Positions 32,736-46,400 of a stretch of DNA of 64,000 nucleotides are shown here, in pieces. Origin of the DNA: Enoplolaimus lenunculus (taxonomy: Eukaryota > Nematoda > Enoplea > Enoplida > Thoracostomopsidae); the NCBI GenBank assembly GCA_030248215.1, contig JASANG010002634.1, forward strand, positions 1-64,000. Direction: 5' to 3'. The notes under the pieces are model-generated. The model saw only the letters and a program-made list of their open reading frames with translations, ran no database searches and had not been told where the DNA came from. The stretch's first letter is position 1. Every line of letters begins with the position of its first letter. The position numbers were made by a program, and so were the translations under genes.

Positions 32736-33004
32736 CCTTAATTGCTTACGTGCGTTCGAGCTTCTCTCAATAAATGTAGTCCCACTACGACTGGTTCCAG
32801 GTCATTGCGGATGAGTTTTATGATGTATAACTTTTACCGGCGTTGCAACATATTTGTTTTCGAATCTTCTGTGTTTGTTATGCTTTACGTGCTTATATGA
32901 TAACTACAATAATTTAATAGAAGAATCATCAACTAGGTTGCATAAGATTACATCAAACAACAAACGAAATGAAAAAATTCTATTCGGATTTCAATAATAC
33001 CTGC

Positions 33005-33107
33005 GGCCAATGTAAAGAACAGGAGCGGAACAGTATTATAAGCATATTCCTAAGCCCAAGTCAAGCAAAAAATTAGTCTAAAGCTTAAGCTTACTCTATA
33101 TATGCGA
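33005..33107. mobile_element. TTAGGC-family MITE, right end lost
   Basis: GGCCAATGTAAAGAACAGGA, one CCTAAG hexamer, core AAAAATTAGTCTAAAGC then CTTACTCTATA. The right terminus is missing. It is the last copy of this family in the window. Confidence 0.8.
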
Positions 33108-33469
33108 AACCGGAACTGGTTTTGAATGAGAACTATAATTGAAATCGGAATCTGGACCATGGTTACAATCTTAGTTTTGCAGTTGCGTTTTGTTAATGCT
33201 TTTACACTTCAAAGTAAAATAATGTTTGCTGATTTGTAAGCAAAGGGGCAGTAAGCTGCATCTACATTTTAATACATATAGAAATACATTGAATTGAAGA
33301 TAGGTTTTTCGAAGCGTTGTTTGCCTTCAGTAAAACATTTTACATGATGTAATGAAGTTATGCTATAACTAGTGTTAGCGTTGGTCACCATTGGTTTCTG
33401 TAATTTTTACTATTCGTTTACATCCCGGAACTTACGAATCTTCTGCAAAGTGTTGCCAAAAACTTTCTT

Positions 33470-33812
33470 TCTAAACTACCGAAGGTGAAAAATGCCGGAG
33501 CCGGAGGTTAACGAAACTTGCCGGAGCCGGAGGTGAGGCGAAATTAGGTAGTAAAAATGATGGTTAATTAGTTAATTTTAGCCAATATCTGAAATATGTT
33601 GTTAAGTTGTTTGGTTTTACACTAATTTCATGGCCAAGTTTCGGAATTCGTTCCTGAAAATTGTGACAAAAGTAAAATGATAGCGCTAAACAGATAAATT
33701 TTGCAAAATTATGCAGAATTTTACAACCGAAATTGCCGGAACCTCCGGCAAAAATACTGGAGCCGGAGGCCGATTTTTTGCCGGAGCCGGATATCCGGTC
33801 GCACCCTCCTGG
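33470..33812. mobile_element. Decayed hAT-like 'GCCGGAGCCGGAGG' element
   Basis: GCCGGAGCCGGAGGT words at both sides and an end GGTCGCACCCTCCTGG, related to the CAGGGTGCAACCGG terminus. The left end is eroded. Confidence 0.5.
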
Positions 33813-34440
33813 TATAAACGGTTCAAATGTTTTATTTTACTGCGAAGGCAATCGAGGCATGTAAATATTCACCAGACTTCCTGATATTTTTAAGATAAAT
33901 GGCGAAAGGATCGAACTTTTTTAATTTTAAGGTTTTAGATGAATAATTCATTTCGAACTACAACATAGCTGCAATGCAAAAATTACGATATACTCGCAAA
34001 TGGTATTTTCGGTGTTTCTATAACAGGGGATTTTGGCCGAAACAATATTCAATGTCAAAATTGTAGCTGCGTCAAAATAAAAAATGCTTTGTATCAGCTT
34101 CTTTTAAGTAAAGTGCAATCAAACTTTATTGTTACAAACTATGGAAATATTACAAAAAGAAATGACTCAAATATATAAGCTGTCATATTAATGACACAAA
34201 TTGTGTAAATCAAATTGGAACGGGTGCCATTCGTAGTTTTAGGAGCGGTTTCTTGAACAAGTTTTACTACCATAAGTTGAAATACAAGATACCGACGTTC
34301 TACGTGATCGCATCATATCATAATTTAAACTGGTATGCACTCATCGTTACAATGTTTTGATTATCTTAAATTCTGAGACCGTTGTGCCACATTTCACAAC
34401 CTCAATCGACAGCAAGACACAGAAAATCACTTATCAAAGA
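33813..34440. other. Region between SNRPG repeats and centrosomin homologue
   Basis: AT-rich, no gene or element recognised. Confidence 0.4.
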
Positions 34441-34443
34441 TAG

Positions 34444-34449
34444 TTTATT
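34444..34449 (-). promoter_or_regulatory. Polyadenylation signal AATAAA of the centrosomin homologue
   Basis: Minus-strand AATAAA 34 bases downstream of the stop codon at 34483, the expected position and spacing for a short 3' UTR. Confidence 0.6.
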
Positions 34450-34482
34450 AAATAGCACTTCAGTTATAATAGTTGGTTCAGT

Positions 34483-37400
34483 TTACTTCTTCGTCTTCAA
34501 TTCAGATGACACTTGTCGTTCAACAGTCGGTTTTCTGGCACGATCATTAGGTTTACGGCTCGCCGTTGCGTGTTTTTTGCCTTTCAGCGCTTCAATTTTT
34601 CGATTGCACTGCGCAGCGGCATGAACCATACTTTTGGTCCTGGTCAGCATTTCATTTGTTGCCGACAAGGTTTCATGTGCACGGCTAATCATTTCGCTGT
34701 TGTCCTATAAAACATGATGCGTCATGTAGTGTGGATATTTAATCATGAATATTGATGTCGACATTAAGCGAACTTATGAATTTTCCTAATCTCGCGTGAT
34801 AAGATACCATGCCACTTTGCGTTTTGATTACCAATTTAGAGGAATCATTTCCATTCCATTTGCAATACAAACCAACTCAAATCATGTTAAACTATCACAT
34901 CTTTTAACCAGTAGTGATAAGATAACAACACACATACGCTAAAAGGGCTCTTGTATTGTTCGAAGCGATTGCGCAGTTCCACATTTTCAGAACGCAGTGT
35001 CATTAGCTGAATACAAAATAACACACATGAGCTCACAGCGTAGTACAAAAAAGCATTAAATCCATAAGCACTTAAAACTGGCTCTCATTGGGATTTTGAA
35101 CATAATCTAAATTAAGGTTTGAACAAATAGGAAATATATAAATAATGTTTTTATCGCCGAGTGAATTATGTCGGCCTAAATTTGGAGCGTGGACATGGAA
35201 GAGTATAAAGTTTCGTTGACATATTTGAATGTACATTTCTATTAATCTGGTTAATACCGTTTTGACTACTGTTTTTAGGATATCCGTCTCGTTAATGACT
35301 CTCATTTAATTGTTTTAGTTTCACAAGTTATACGTCAAAATATATCTATAACGTATGATGTTAACAGTTAAGGTGAAAAAACACGCACAAAATTGAAACG
35401 CTCTACTACTGGCGCAAACAAAATACAAACAGACATAAAGCTACATACTTCTCGTTGTATCTGGTCATAGTTTTCGTTGTGTTCTTTACATCGAGTTGAT
35501 AACGTTTTGATGACAATCACAATTTTCGCAACCTGATTGGAGATTTGATCGTATCGCTTTGGATCCGCAGGTTTGGCAGCCATTTTCTGCAATAATGAAA
35601 TAAAGATCTTGCTCTACGATAGAACGGACTCCACTCTAGATAATGGACATTTGCAGAAACTGTTTTGAAAATAAAATCAACCAAGCCTACCATATAGTGC
35701 GAACACTCCGTTTTGTGAAAAACCAACCTACCTCGTTTGTTACCAACTGATGCAAAATCGCAATCAATGTTTCCAACTCGTGGACAACCAAGTTAAATGA
35801 GTTTTGTTGATGCGAGTCATTGCTTATATTTTGCTTTAAACACTCACTCTCATTTCGGTGCCCATTCGAAATGCCTGACATTAAAAATACACAACTAAGT
35901 AAACAATAAATACAATCGTTCCCGCAATGAATTTAAGCATTTTCAGCTGAAACAAATTTTGATGTTTCGAGCTGAACTTGAGCCCATCACTGTTAGCTAC
36001 TAGAGCTTGGTGCTCGATTTAGATATTGTTCTCGCACCCGGTTTATATTTATACGCTAAATTGCGCATACAAGAATTAATTTTAACACCTCAACAAATTT
36101 CATTACTCTATGACAAACTTTTAAACGGAAAAATTTTGCTGAAAGAAAAAATAATTTAAGAACCAATCTTAATCAAACCTCGGATCAACTCTGCGTTTGA
36201 TGCTGCAACGACACAGGTTTCGTAATTTGCAATAATGGTTTCCTGTGATGCAATTTTTTCACACAGTTCTTTATTCGCACGCTTTAACTGAGCAATAATT
36301 TCTGAAATCAAGTTACTTATATTCCACACACCGTTTTCTTTGCTGATTTGCGCTTAACAATGAGTTTGAATGCTGTCAGTATTCACTTGCTGACGTATGT
36401 CGGTGCCTATGCTCAGCTTGCGTTTGCGTCTTAGAAAATTCATAATACATCTTAAATACCGAGAGGTAACAACCGAATAATAAATCACCCTTAATAAGCC
36501 ACCCACCTTGAATATCAGCGCTGCGCATTTGTTCGATGTCGTTTGCCAAAACTATTTGCTCAAATGTATTGTTCAAATTCACCGAAACATTGAGCGCACC
36601 AGACGAATGATCGATCATTGTTGACTTGTCGGCAATGCCTGTATTTATACAAAGAGAAAACATTAATTATTCTGTTGGGTGTTCTATAGATTCCGATAAA
36701 TGACGTCAAACAAAAAAAAACAAAATCCGAAATGAGACTCTAGTATTCCGGTACACACGATCAATATAAGAGCTGGGCCGAGTAGGGCACAAAAACACCC
36801 ACACCAAAGTACAATTTATACACTAAACTTACTTTTGACAGAAGACAAATGTTGGGCAGTGCTGCTATCTTTTGCGTTTTGCAAATCCGTCAGTTTCAGT
36901 TTCAATCCTTTCGCGTATCGCTCCAATCTGTTATATTTCTGCTGCAACAAGAAACTTCTCAAGTAGTACGGTGAAACAAATATATTTGTGTTGAACTTAT
37001 GTTTTTAGGATGAAATACAGTGTTTTACCCCCTTTAAGAACTAAAACCCCAAAACCCACCAAAGACTCATTTCGAAGTTCGAAAAAATCCCGGCTGCAAT
37101 GCAATTAACACGCACAAATACCTGCAATCATTCTCATAACATTCCCGATTGTGCCACTAAAAGGTACAAAAGTGTTTGTCATGTCTATTAAAAACTGCTG
37201 ATAAAATGTATTCCATATTCCAATATAACTGGAATACAGCACGTCTCAATTACGGCATGCCTGCCATGTTGTAAGTCAGGGTACATTTTAGCCATCAGTA
37301 CAGTTCAGGCGACTATTTTCGGGATTTATACGGCAGAAAAGCTTTTATTTCTCACTCTTCGGTCCACACCAGGGTGCAACCGGAATTACAATTTACCGGA

Positions 37401-40400
37401 ACCGGAATTTGAAAATTTTACCGGAACCGGAACCGGAAAGTGAAAAATGCATTTGACCAAAAATTTCATTTTAATCGTATTTTTTGCTCTATTATTTGTG
37501 AAATAACCTTAGTCGAACATAGGTATTCATTTTATTTGTTGTATTTTAGATTTTCATCATCAACTGAAGTGAAATCCACCATCAATGGCTTATATTCGGA
37601 GTACAAGTGGCTTTCAAGAGAGATTCTTAAAAATTAGCAAAGTTAAGAAAACGGCCAAATTATAATACCGGAATTTTTAAATCCGGCAAAAATTTACCGG
37701 AACCGGAAGGTGAAAAAATGCCGGAACCGGAATTCCGGTTGCACCCTGGTCCACACATTAGTCAGACTTAATATAACACAAAATTAAAGTTAGAACGAGC
37801 ATGCTTATACCCTAACAAGAACGAATAGCAGCAATGGTAAAATGTATTCTGCTTCCTTTCATACCTGCAAGGCATCAACCGTTTTTAAATCCGAAGTCAA
37901 TCCAGTTTGCGGAGTGATATCAAGCTCTCCGCCTTTCTGTGACGGCGCCATGCTTTGTGCACGGTTGACCGCTTGTTGCATACGTTGGTCCAACTCTATC
38001 AGTTTCGCTTTCCGATCAGCAATCAGTTGATTTAGCCGTGACAATTCAGCAATTTTATCCTAAATGAAAAAAAATTGAATTTTGAATCGTTACTGAAATG
38101 ATAACTGGTACTTCAAAGAGACAGTAATACATAATATTTAATCTAGTTATGCTAGTCATGGAAGTGTGGTTTTGGTTAAAACAGAAACTAACCGTAAGAT
38201 TTACAGAAACAAATTGAATTTTCTGGGGTTTTAACTACCGTTTGTATCGAGATTTATCTCTATTTGTGAATGCAATGTGTACTGCTTACAGTAACACTAT
38301 AATTATAACTAAGTAGTTTTTGTTTTCATTTGAGGCACAAAATGTTTGATCATCTTAAGCGAGGGACTAATACGATTTTATGAAACCCCATTTTGCCTAT
38401 TGTTACGTTTTTCAAATACCATTGTTTCCGACTATTAACCACAATTTAAACTTACATCAACGGAATATTCGTCTGTGACAGTCGCTCTGTGTTTTCCATC
38501 ATCGTTCTTACTTTCAGCGATATCACCAGATTGCTGTTTCTCAGATGGTTGTAACTGCTCTACCGCATCTTGCCGTTGCAGTTCGGCTTCAAGTTGTTTA
38601 ACCTGCAGGAAACCAACTTAATGCTTTGTAGCTTCGAAATACAGTTGGCAGCTGGCAAAAATGTAACAAGTTAAAAGAGTATTCGAATTTAAAACGCAGT
38701 AAACAGCTCAAAATATTCAATTCACTCTCACGCTTCTAAGAATTCAAACATGTTATAAACACACACGCTGTTATTCAGTATAGTAACCTTATATTCCGTC
38801 TACGAATCTTATGCTTGTAACATCAACTTCACAAATGAGAATCAATATTCCAACTAAATTAAACCCTCTGCATCTCCCAAAGTAATTACTCCACAAAACA
38901 TGACGCCACAACAATTCCGATTACGATTAGAATTCTGATTCAAAACGAGTACCGGTTCTGATTGCACAATCAATCGGAATCGGAATTTGACATTTTGGTT
39001 TTAGGACCAGTTGTTAATTTATCAATAATTGATTGTAGTTCAGCTTTACTTATCCAAAAAATGTTTCCCATTTTGTTTATGTGACATTTTTGACAATTGC
39101 TGCCAGCCATGGGACACCCTAAATCAGTAGTACACTTGTTAATACAAATTATGATAAATCCACAAAATTTGTTGTCCCGATTCCGATTCTAGAATAAATC
39201 TGCTGCTACGATTCCGATATTAACCAGCTCCGCTTTGCACCCTGCTCCACAAAATCAGCACCCAGTCGCAACACAAAGTATACCATTTCACGTGCATGTT
39301 GAACATCAGCAGTAAGCGTATCATTTGCAAGCTCGAGCTTTTCAACAACGCTTTCCAACTCTGCCACAGATTCTCTTAGTGCGTAGTTTTCACCGTCCAG
39401 TTCTGCCACATCACACACCAATTTATCAGTCTGTTCGCTTTGAGTTTTCAATTGCTTCTTCAAATTATCAACCGACTCCAGATCTGCTTTTGTTGGTCGA
39501 GCACTTTGCCGACATCGACTCAGTTCGTTGCGTGCACTTTGCAATTCGCGTTCCTGTGTAGCAATTTCTGCAACCGCACGTTCTAGTTTATCACTCAAAT
39601 CCATTTCACGTTGTGACCATGCGTCTTTTGCGGCTTCTAGCGTCGCTATGGTAACATTTAGTGCGTTTTGTTTGTCCAACGAGCGTTTTAAATTTTCGTC
39701 AGCTTCCTGGAACTGTTGAACTAATTCGTCGCATTTCGCAATCAGAGCTTGATTTTCAATTTCCAGCCGACGCTTGTCCGAATCTAACGCTGCCAATTTT
39801 CGCTTTAGACTAAAAAATTCAAAATAGATATACATAAAATAAAATGAATGATACTATCACCTCTGCGTTTACAAATTGTCCAATAAAGTTTTGAACTTGT
39901 TCCAGGTTTTATCCTCAATAATTTTGCAATGCTACAACAACGTTCTTCACACCGAACATTACCAAACATAACAAATCTTTACATGGCAAACACTAATAGC
40001 TAAAGATAATCCCGTTTCATGAAGCAGTTTTATTTATGGTTTGCATTAATTTTTCGAAGCTGGAATGCACAGGGCCACCGTCCTGCATTTTACATTAAGT
40101 ATTTCGTTGTAAAAAGAAAAAATGTTCTGACAAAAACTCTTTCAATATGTTTACACTCGATTCGAAAGGAAAATCGAACCCAAAATTTCCACTTGCAAAC
40201 ACACCTATCGAGTTCATCTTGTTTGGCAATCGAAAATTTTTGCTGATTGTCAATTGTCGCTAAAAGCTGCTCAACAGATCCCACGCTTGATCTGAAGAAA
40301 ATCGACCAAAATTTTCTAATAGAAGCTAGGTCACAGTAAGATTTAAGCAAGCTTACACGCTTGATTACTAAAAACAAAACTCGTTGGAAACTGTCTTTAA

Positions 40401-43400
40401 AAATGTTTTGTCAAAATTGGTGTTTCTGTACCTAGATTAATTTTGTTACTAAACTGTTCCTGATGTGTTTTCGAAAAACTTAATGATGAAATAGCTGAAA
40501 ATTTTCTTGTGCCATTTTTTGGCAAGTTTTCTAAAAAGTAAAACAGTAATTCGATGATGGAAATTATTGCGAATTCCGGTTCCTGCATGAAAATTCAATT
40601 CCTGTTCCTGTTCCAACATAAAATGGTATTCAAGATGTGTAACCGATCCGAGAGGACCTGTTAGCGGGATGGTAAAGGTATAGCTACCTAGCTTTCGCTT
40701 AAACTGCAGAGAAATGCAACACACTTGCCTTGCTATTGGAGCTACTTCACGAACATTTGAAGAAATTTTCGTCATCGCATCACGCCGCACTATAACATAA
40801 TTTATACTATTAAGCAGAGAGGCAACAAAAACTCGGTCTTATCAGGCAAAACTTGGCAGTGTCGATTCGGTTGTGTGAAAAAGGCGAATTCAATTATGTT
40901 TGGCAATACATGTTTGCATTTTAAACAAAGAAAATTTCAAATAACATGTTATATAACACAATATTTTTTGTTTCAGGTCACAAATTTCATAACAACTGAC
41001 GCCGGATATGAAATATATCACCGTTTGTTTTGACTCTGTCAAATCGCGGATTCGGTGCTACCCTACTAAGAAAATACATGCGGGGTTCTTTATTGACATG
41101 AATATCATACAGTCACCACATACGCAAAACTACTACCCGAAGAATTAGTGTGGGGCACGCCAGAAACACAACGCGTGCTAGGTACATTCCTTCACACACA
41201 ATATGTATCCAGTTACATACTCTTGCCACAGCATTAGCCACACACCATAGTACTTAACGTTTGAAAGTACGCAGTTGCCAGTTGCGCATGTATGTAATTT
41301 TTACGCAGCATCGCAAGTCAAAAATATTTTGTTTCTACAATCTGACACGCAGTACCCGTTCGAAGTTCTCGCACGACGCTGCATGGAAACTCGCCTCATC
41401 ATCAACAAGCATAGTGTCACAAAGGGGCCGAATAAAAACTAAACTTTACTGGAAAAGGAATGGGAATTTAAAATTATTTTCGTTACGAATTTCTTATTTA
41501 ATTCTTACAAAACTAATCATAAAGAAACCTGCGAAATTTTAGCGAATTTATTAAGTTTTGATCGAAGCTCCAAAATCACGTGATAGATTTTAGAAACAGT
41601 AACCAATTTCACAGTAAAATCAAACAAGTTGCACTGATATTAGTTTTGAAATTATTTGTCATGCACAATATTTTTAGTCTTTATGGAAATTTTGAATAAT
41701 TTTTGCCACAAAACAATAGAATTCATGTTACTGTGTTTTACCCAGTAACGAATAGAAATCGAAATAAAATTTTTGCACGAATTCCTTTCCGCCACATTAA
41801 CTCATCTACCCAACTTACCATGCTTATCATCCTGTTGCTGCAGTTGTCGATACAAATCGCGATCTGCTTCTGGCCACGCCGAGTTGCCTGACGTCGCCAC
41901 AGACGACCCTGCATCTCCGCTTCCACCGTCGCTCGCCTGTGACAGTGGCTGTGGCGACGCAATTTCATCTTCTTCATCATCGTAACGTGTCGCTGAAACC
42001 GAAACATCGACGTTACCCTGAGATCCAGTTGTCGCATCGCCACCGCCGCTTACGCGGTCGTTCCCACGCTCGCTACCAAGGCCGTTTACACGCTCGCCTT
42101 CGGTTGTCTCGTCAAACAGCGCTGTAGTCACGCGATCTGTCGTTGTCGGTATTGCGACAGCCGACCCGAGGCTTTGTCGTAGAATAAAGCTGCGTTCAGC
42201 ACGTTCGAGCGCACCAAGACTACACTGAATACTTGCATTGATTACTAAAAAAGAATAAAGTACTTGACTGAAAGTCAACTGAGCTCTGTCCTCGCGGGCG
42301 CGAGCTACTTTGAGTAAAACACTCAATAGGGTTAAAGGATCTTAGGGATCCTAATAGCCGAAAACTTGCAAAACCTAAGCCAAAGAAAAACTTACGGTCG
42401 ATATCATTTTCGAAATCTTCGAAATTTTGTGTCACTAAACGTTGATACGAATCGAACAAGTCCGACAAGTCACCTTCAACTTTTTCAAGCATTCCGTTGT
42501 CACCAAGCCATCGAAGTAATTCCTGTAACAACAGTCAGACTGCAATCAACGGATGTCTCGAGCTATAAGTTAGCTAGATTTGCACAATGAGGATTCTAAA
42601 ACACCCAAAATGCCAACAAGGACAGAAACAAATTTCTGAAATTTTTACAGTGTTATTTGATTGCTATATTGGCATGTCAAACCATCACGGTTTTAATTTT
42701 GCACAATACGTTCATCGATATGTATTTTTGAAAGATAAGGTTCGGAATCGGCAACGTCTTATTTCGGTTTAATCAGTGGCCTGCAAACTACTGCTAGTAG
42801 TAGTAGTAGGCGCTACACAGATTTCACAATAGACGCTGTGGCAGGGTGCAACCGGATTATAATTCCGAATTAAAACGAGTTCCGAACCGATTGCACAATC
42901 AATCGCAATCAGAATTTTGAAATTTTAAGATTAATCCTACTTGTAATACGTTTCACAAAAATTCTGTATTATTTTTCTAGTAAATTGCTTTCGATGAGTG
43001 AGTTATCAATAATTGATTGTAGTTTGGCTTTTACAGAAACAAAATCATTGTCAGTTTGTTCATGCGACGTTTTTGAAAATTGTTCCAGTCAACAGACACC
43101 ATAAATTTAAGCACAACGATATGATGTTAAGTTAAGATGGTAAATTGTAATTGTATAAATTGAAACTAGCGTTCAGTATAAAAATATGACGGGCCATTGT
43201 CTAAATCGACTTCCACGACGTTATTCGTATATTGTTTAACGTTGTAAAGTTGTTGTTTTTGCAGATCCAATTCCTTACATTGTGTTCTAAAAGTCGTAGT
43301 TGTCGTTCATGCTCATCGGCACGTTTGCATATTATATTTGTCAATACAAATTATCCGTGTAGTCACAAATTTTCTAGTCCCGATTCCGACTCAGGCACAA

Positions 43401-46400
43401 ATTTACTGGGCCGATTCAGATTCCGGTATTATCCAGTTTAGCATTGCACCCTGTGTGGTTTCGTGCTAGTTCAGCTTACCCTTAAAAATTCTGATGCATT
43501 GCGTAAATGGTCATACAGCGGTTTTATATTGCTTGAAATGATCATTAATTGTTCTCGCAGCAGTCGAATTTCGTTTGCAGCCTCGAACGATGACTCGTTA
43601 AATGGAAAGACATCATCGGCAGTGGTATCAGCATCCGCAGCTAGAGCTGTACACGAAAATTAAAATGATTTTGCTCATAATAGTTTAATACAGAATTATT
43701 ATTGAACGTTTTGAGCAATAAATATTCGGCAGTAGAAAATACTGGAGCCAGCTGGTGAATTTTTGCCACTGCCGGGTATCCGTTCGCATCCTGATATTAA
43801 TCGCTTCCAACCCTTTGAAACATGCAGATAAATGCCGACAAAACTCATGGCAGGATGCGACCGGATATCCGCTTCCGGTTTAATATCCGGTAAAACTAAT
43901 ATCCCTATAAGGTATAAACCTACCGGATATTTACGGTTGTGGTGCTGAATATCATAAAACTGTTTCTTACAAGAAGATCTTGTTGTGAATAAATTTTCAG
44001 CTACTTTGTATATACCTAAAGGATTGTGTTTTTTGAACGGTGAGTTGAATAGCAGAAACGTAAATTTATGGATTCTGACCGAGGCCAGTTTTTTGGAGTT
44101 ACCGATACCTGAATGGCAATTTAATAGCGCTGCGCCTGCCAAACAGTTTTGATGTAAAAATAAATATTTTAGCATATACAAAATAAGGTTCAGGTAAAAA
44201 AATCCAAAATACAAATCCGGTCCCTGTATCCGATCGCACCCTGGTACCTGGGGCCAAAAAATCCAACTAAAAATTGAAGTTAACAAACTTACGTTGAGCG
44301 GTTTGTGATGATTTGCTTTCATCTGCGCCAGCATACGAATTAGCGCTGTCCGGTGTTGAATATTGGCAACTTTTAAACGCTGAATTACTCGATATCTGAC
44401 TGAGCGACGAACTTGCCTGTTGAGCTTGTTCACGTAACAGCCGAAGTGGTTTTGGTGTTAACGCATTCTGCAAACAAAAGTAAATAGTATACATATCTTC
44501 ATTGCCAGTAGTCTCACATGTGTACATCATTTATGATAAGCCTATGACAAGCAGATCACAGGCCTTGTATGTTCTGGACTGGAGGCCGGCTGTCCTTGCG
44601 GTATGCTACATTTTTTGCGTGCTTTCCCTGCGACGTTGCAGATTTTAGGCTACGTATCTGCAGCAGTTCGTCCGGCAAATGTATCGAGAACAGAGGAAAA
44701 TCATTTTTCTTTTCGAGACAATTAAAGAGTAGTTTTTGATAAGCAAGAACATTTTACATTATTTTGTACAAAGTATTTACCCACGGTACGCGTAATGATC
44801 GTCATAACGTACCTGACCAATAACAAATCGCATTTGGTCTCTTTCAAGATTTGCATTTTCCAATTCAGAAGTCAACCGATTAATTTCCTGCAAAATAACG
44901 ATAACATGATAAGTATTACGCCTTCGAGCGCCCATGGTTTTGCTAAAGCTTAGCTCGTACCGTCTTACTTTCCCAAATTTGAAAAAATTGTTCGCGTCTT
45001 CATCAGAAATGTAAGACTTGTTTGGCTAGGTTGGTGGACTAAATCATAACCTCGGCATTTATCAATGGCCGGCAATCGAACCAACCAGTAAAATTTTTTA
45101 ACAAATATATATCATTTTATGAAATAACTAAACTATTACATCGTTTTTGTCACGCAAAGTGTTCTCCAGGGCAATCCGTTCAAGCGCATCGTAGGTCCGC
45201 CGCAATTCGAGTCGTTCCACTGTTTCTAGAAAAATATATTAAAATAAATTTTGTGGTTGCACCATACTCGTCATGCAGTGCCGATCGTCACCGTACAGCA
45301 GCGTACGCGAATTACGTACGGCGCGGGATGGGAATTCGTACTACGACGCCGCACGGTGACGAATCGCGCGCATGACATTACAATTATTAATAAGTATAAT
45401 GCCATCCAAATCCTTCAGACAGTGTCTCGTTCGTGTGCTGTATATCACACAAATATAAAAATGCAGTCCTTCTTTATTAAGGAGTTTTTTTACAAAACCT
45501 GTACAAGTTGGTATAAAAAGATTTTCGGCGCAAATTTTAAATAACAACATAAAACGCAAGCATGGCAGGCAGTAGGGACGAGTGTCTCAAGGCCAGCCTC
45601 AGTCTAAAGTGTTCAAAATTCCTGAGACTTGCGTAGCCACAGTCTAAGTCTCAGTCTCAGCCTCAGTTTTGAAAAGTCTCAGGTTTAGAAACTGGAGACT
45701 ACGGTAGTGATGCCAAACAGGAGTGCCAGTTGTGGTAAATTGTTTTATTAATAGTTATGGTTGTTATACGAAAATTATGGTTGAGAGCGACTTGCGGAAT
45801 AGGCTTCCCGCTGCAAGATTGTTATAGGACCTTCAAAATTCGTGATTTAGAAATTTTCTGAAATGTTTCGGTATTGGTGCAAAAAATTTCTGAGATTAAA
45901 AATTAAGGATGTGCCGATTAATCGGCATCGGCAATAATCGGTAGTTTTCGTGAGTATCGGCATCGGCATGTACTAAAGTTGGAATCGGCATCGGTATCGG
46001 CAAAATTTCAAAATTAGAATCGACATCGGCAAAAATTTTGGTATCGGCACATCCCTATTCAAAATTATCTGAAATCTCAGTCTCAAAGAATTCAGGCTCA
46101 ACTTCTGCATTGAGACTCCCATCCCTGGCATGCAGACCTCCGTTTTTTCAATTTTTATGTTCGTCACGAAACTGATGCATTTTAATGCAAAGAAAATCTT
46201 CAGTTTATAAAAGGCTGAACGAGAATTTGCAATAATTACCGCTCAACCCGCTTACGGTTACGGCAAAAAATCACAATCCATTATTCATCTCCCCTAATTT
46301 GACACGACACCCACCCACAACTAGCTTAACCAATACCACTAACTTAAGAATGATCTCGCGAGTGGTGATAGCTGAATAGTTTCGCTGCCCTCCATGGCTT

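Noticed and set aside
43699-44433. 244-codon minus-strand open frame as one exon
   Set aside because: It is mostly a hAT-like MITE (43851-44243) plus intron. Only 44293-44467, in another frame, is a coding exon.
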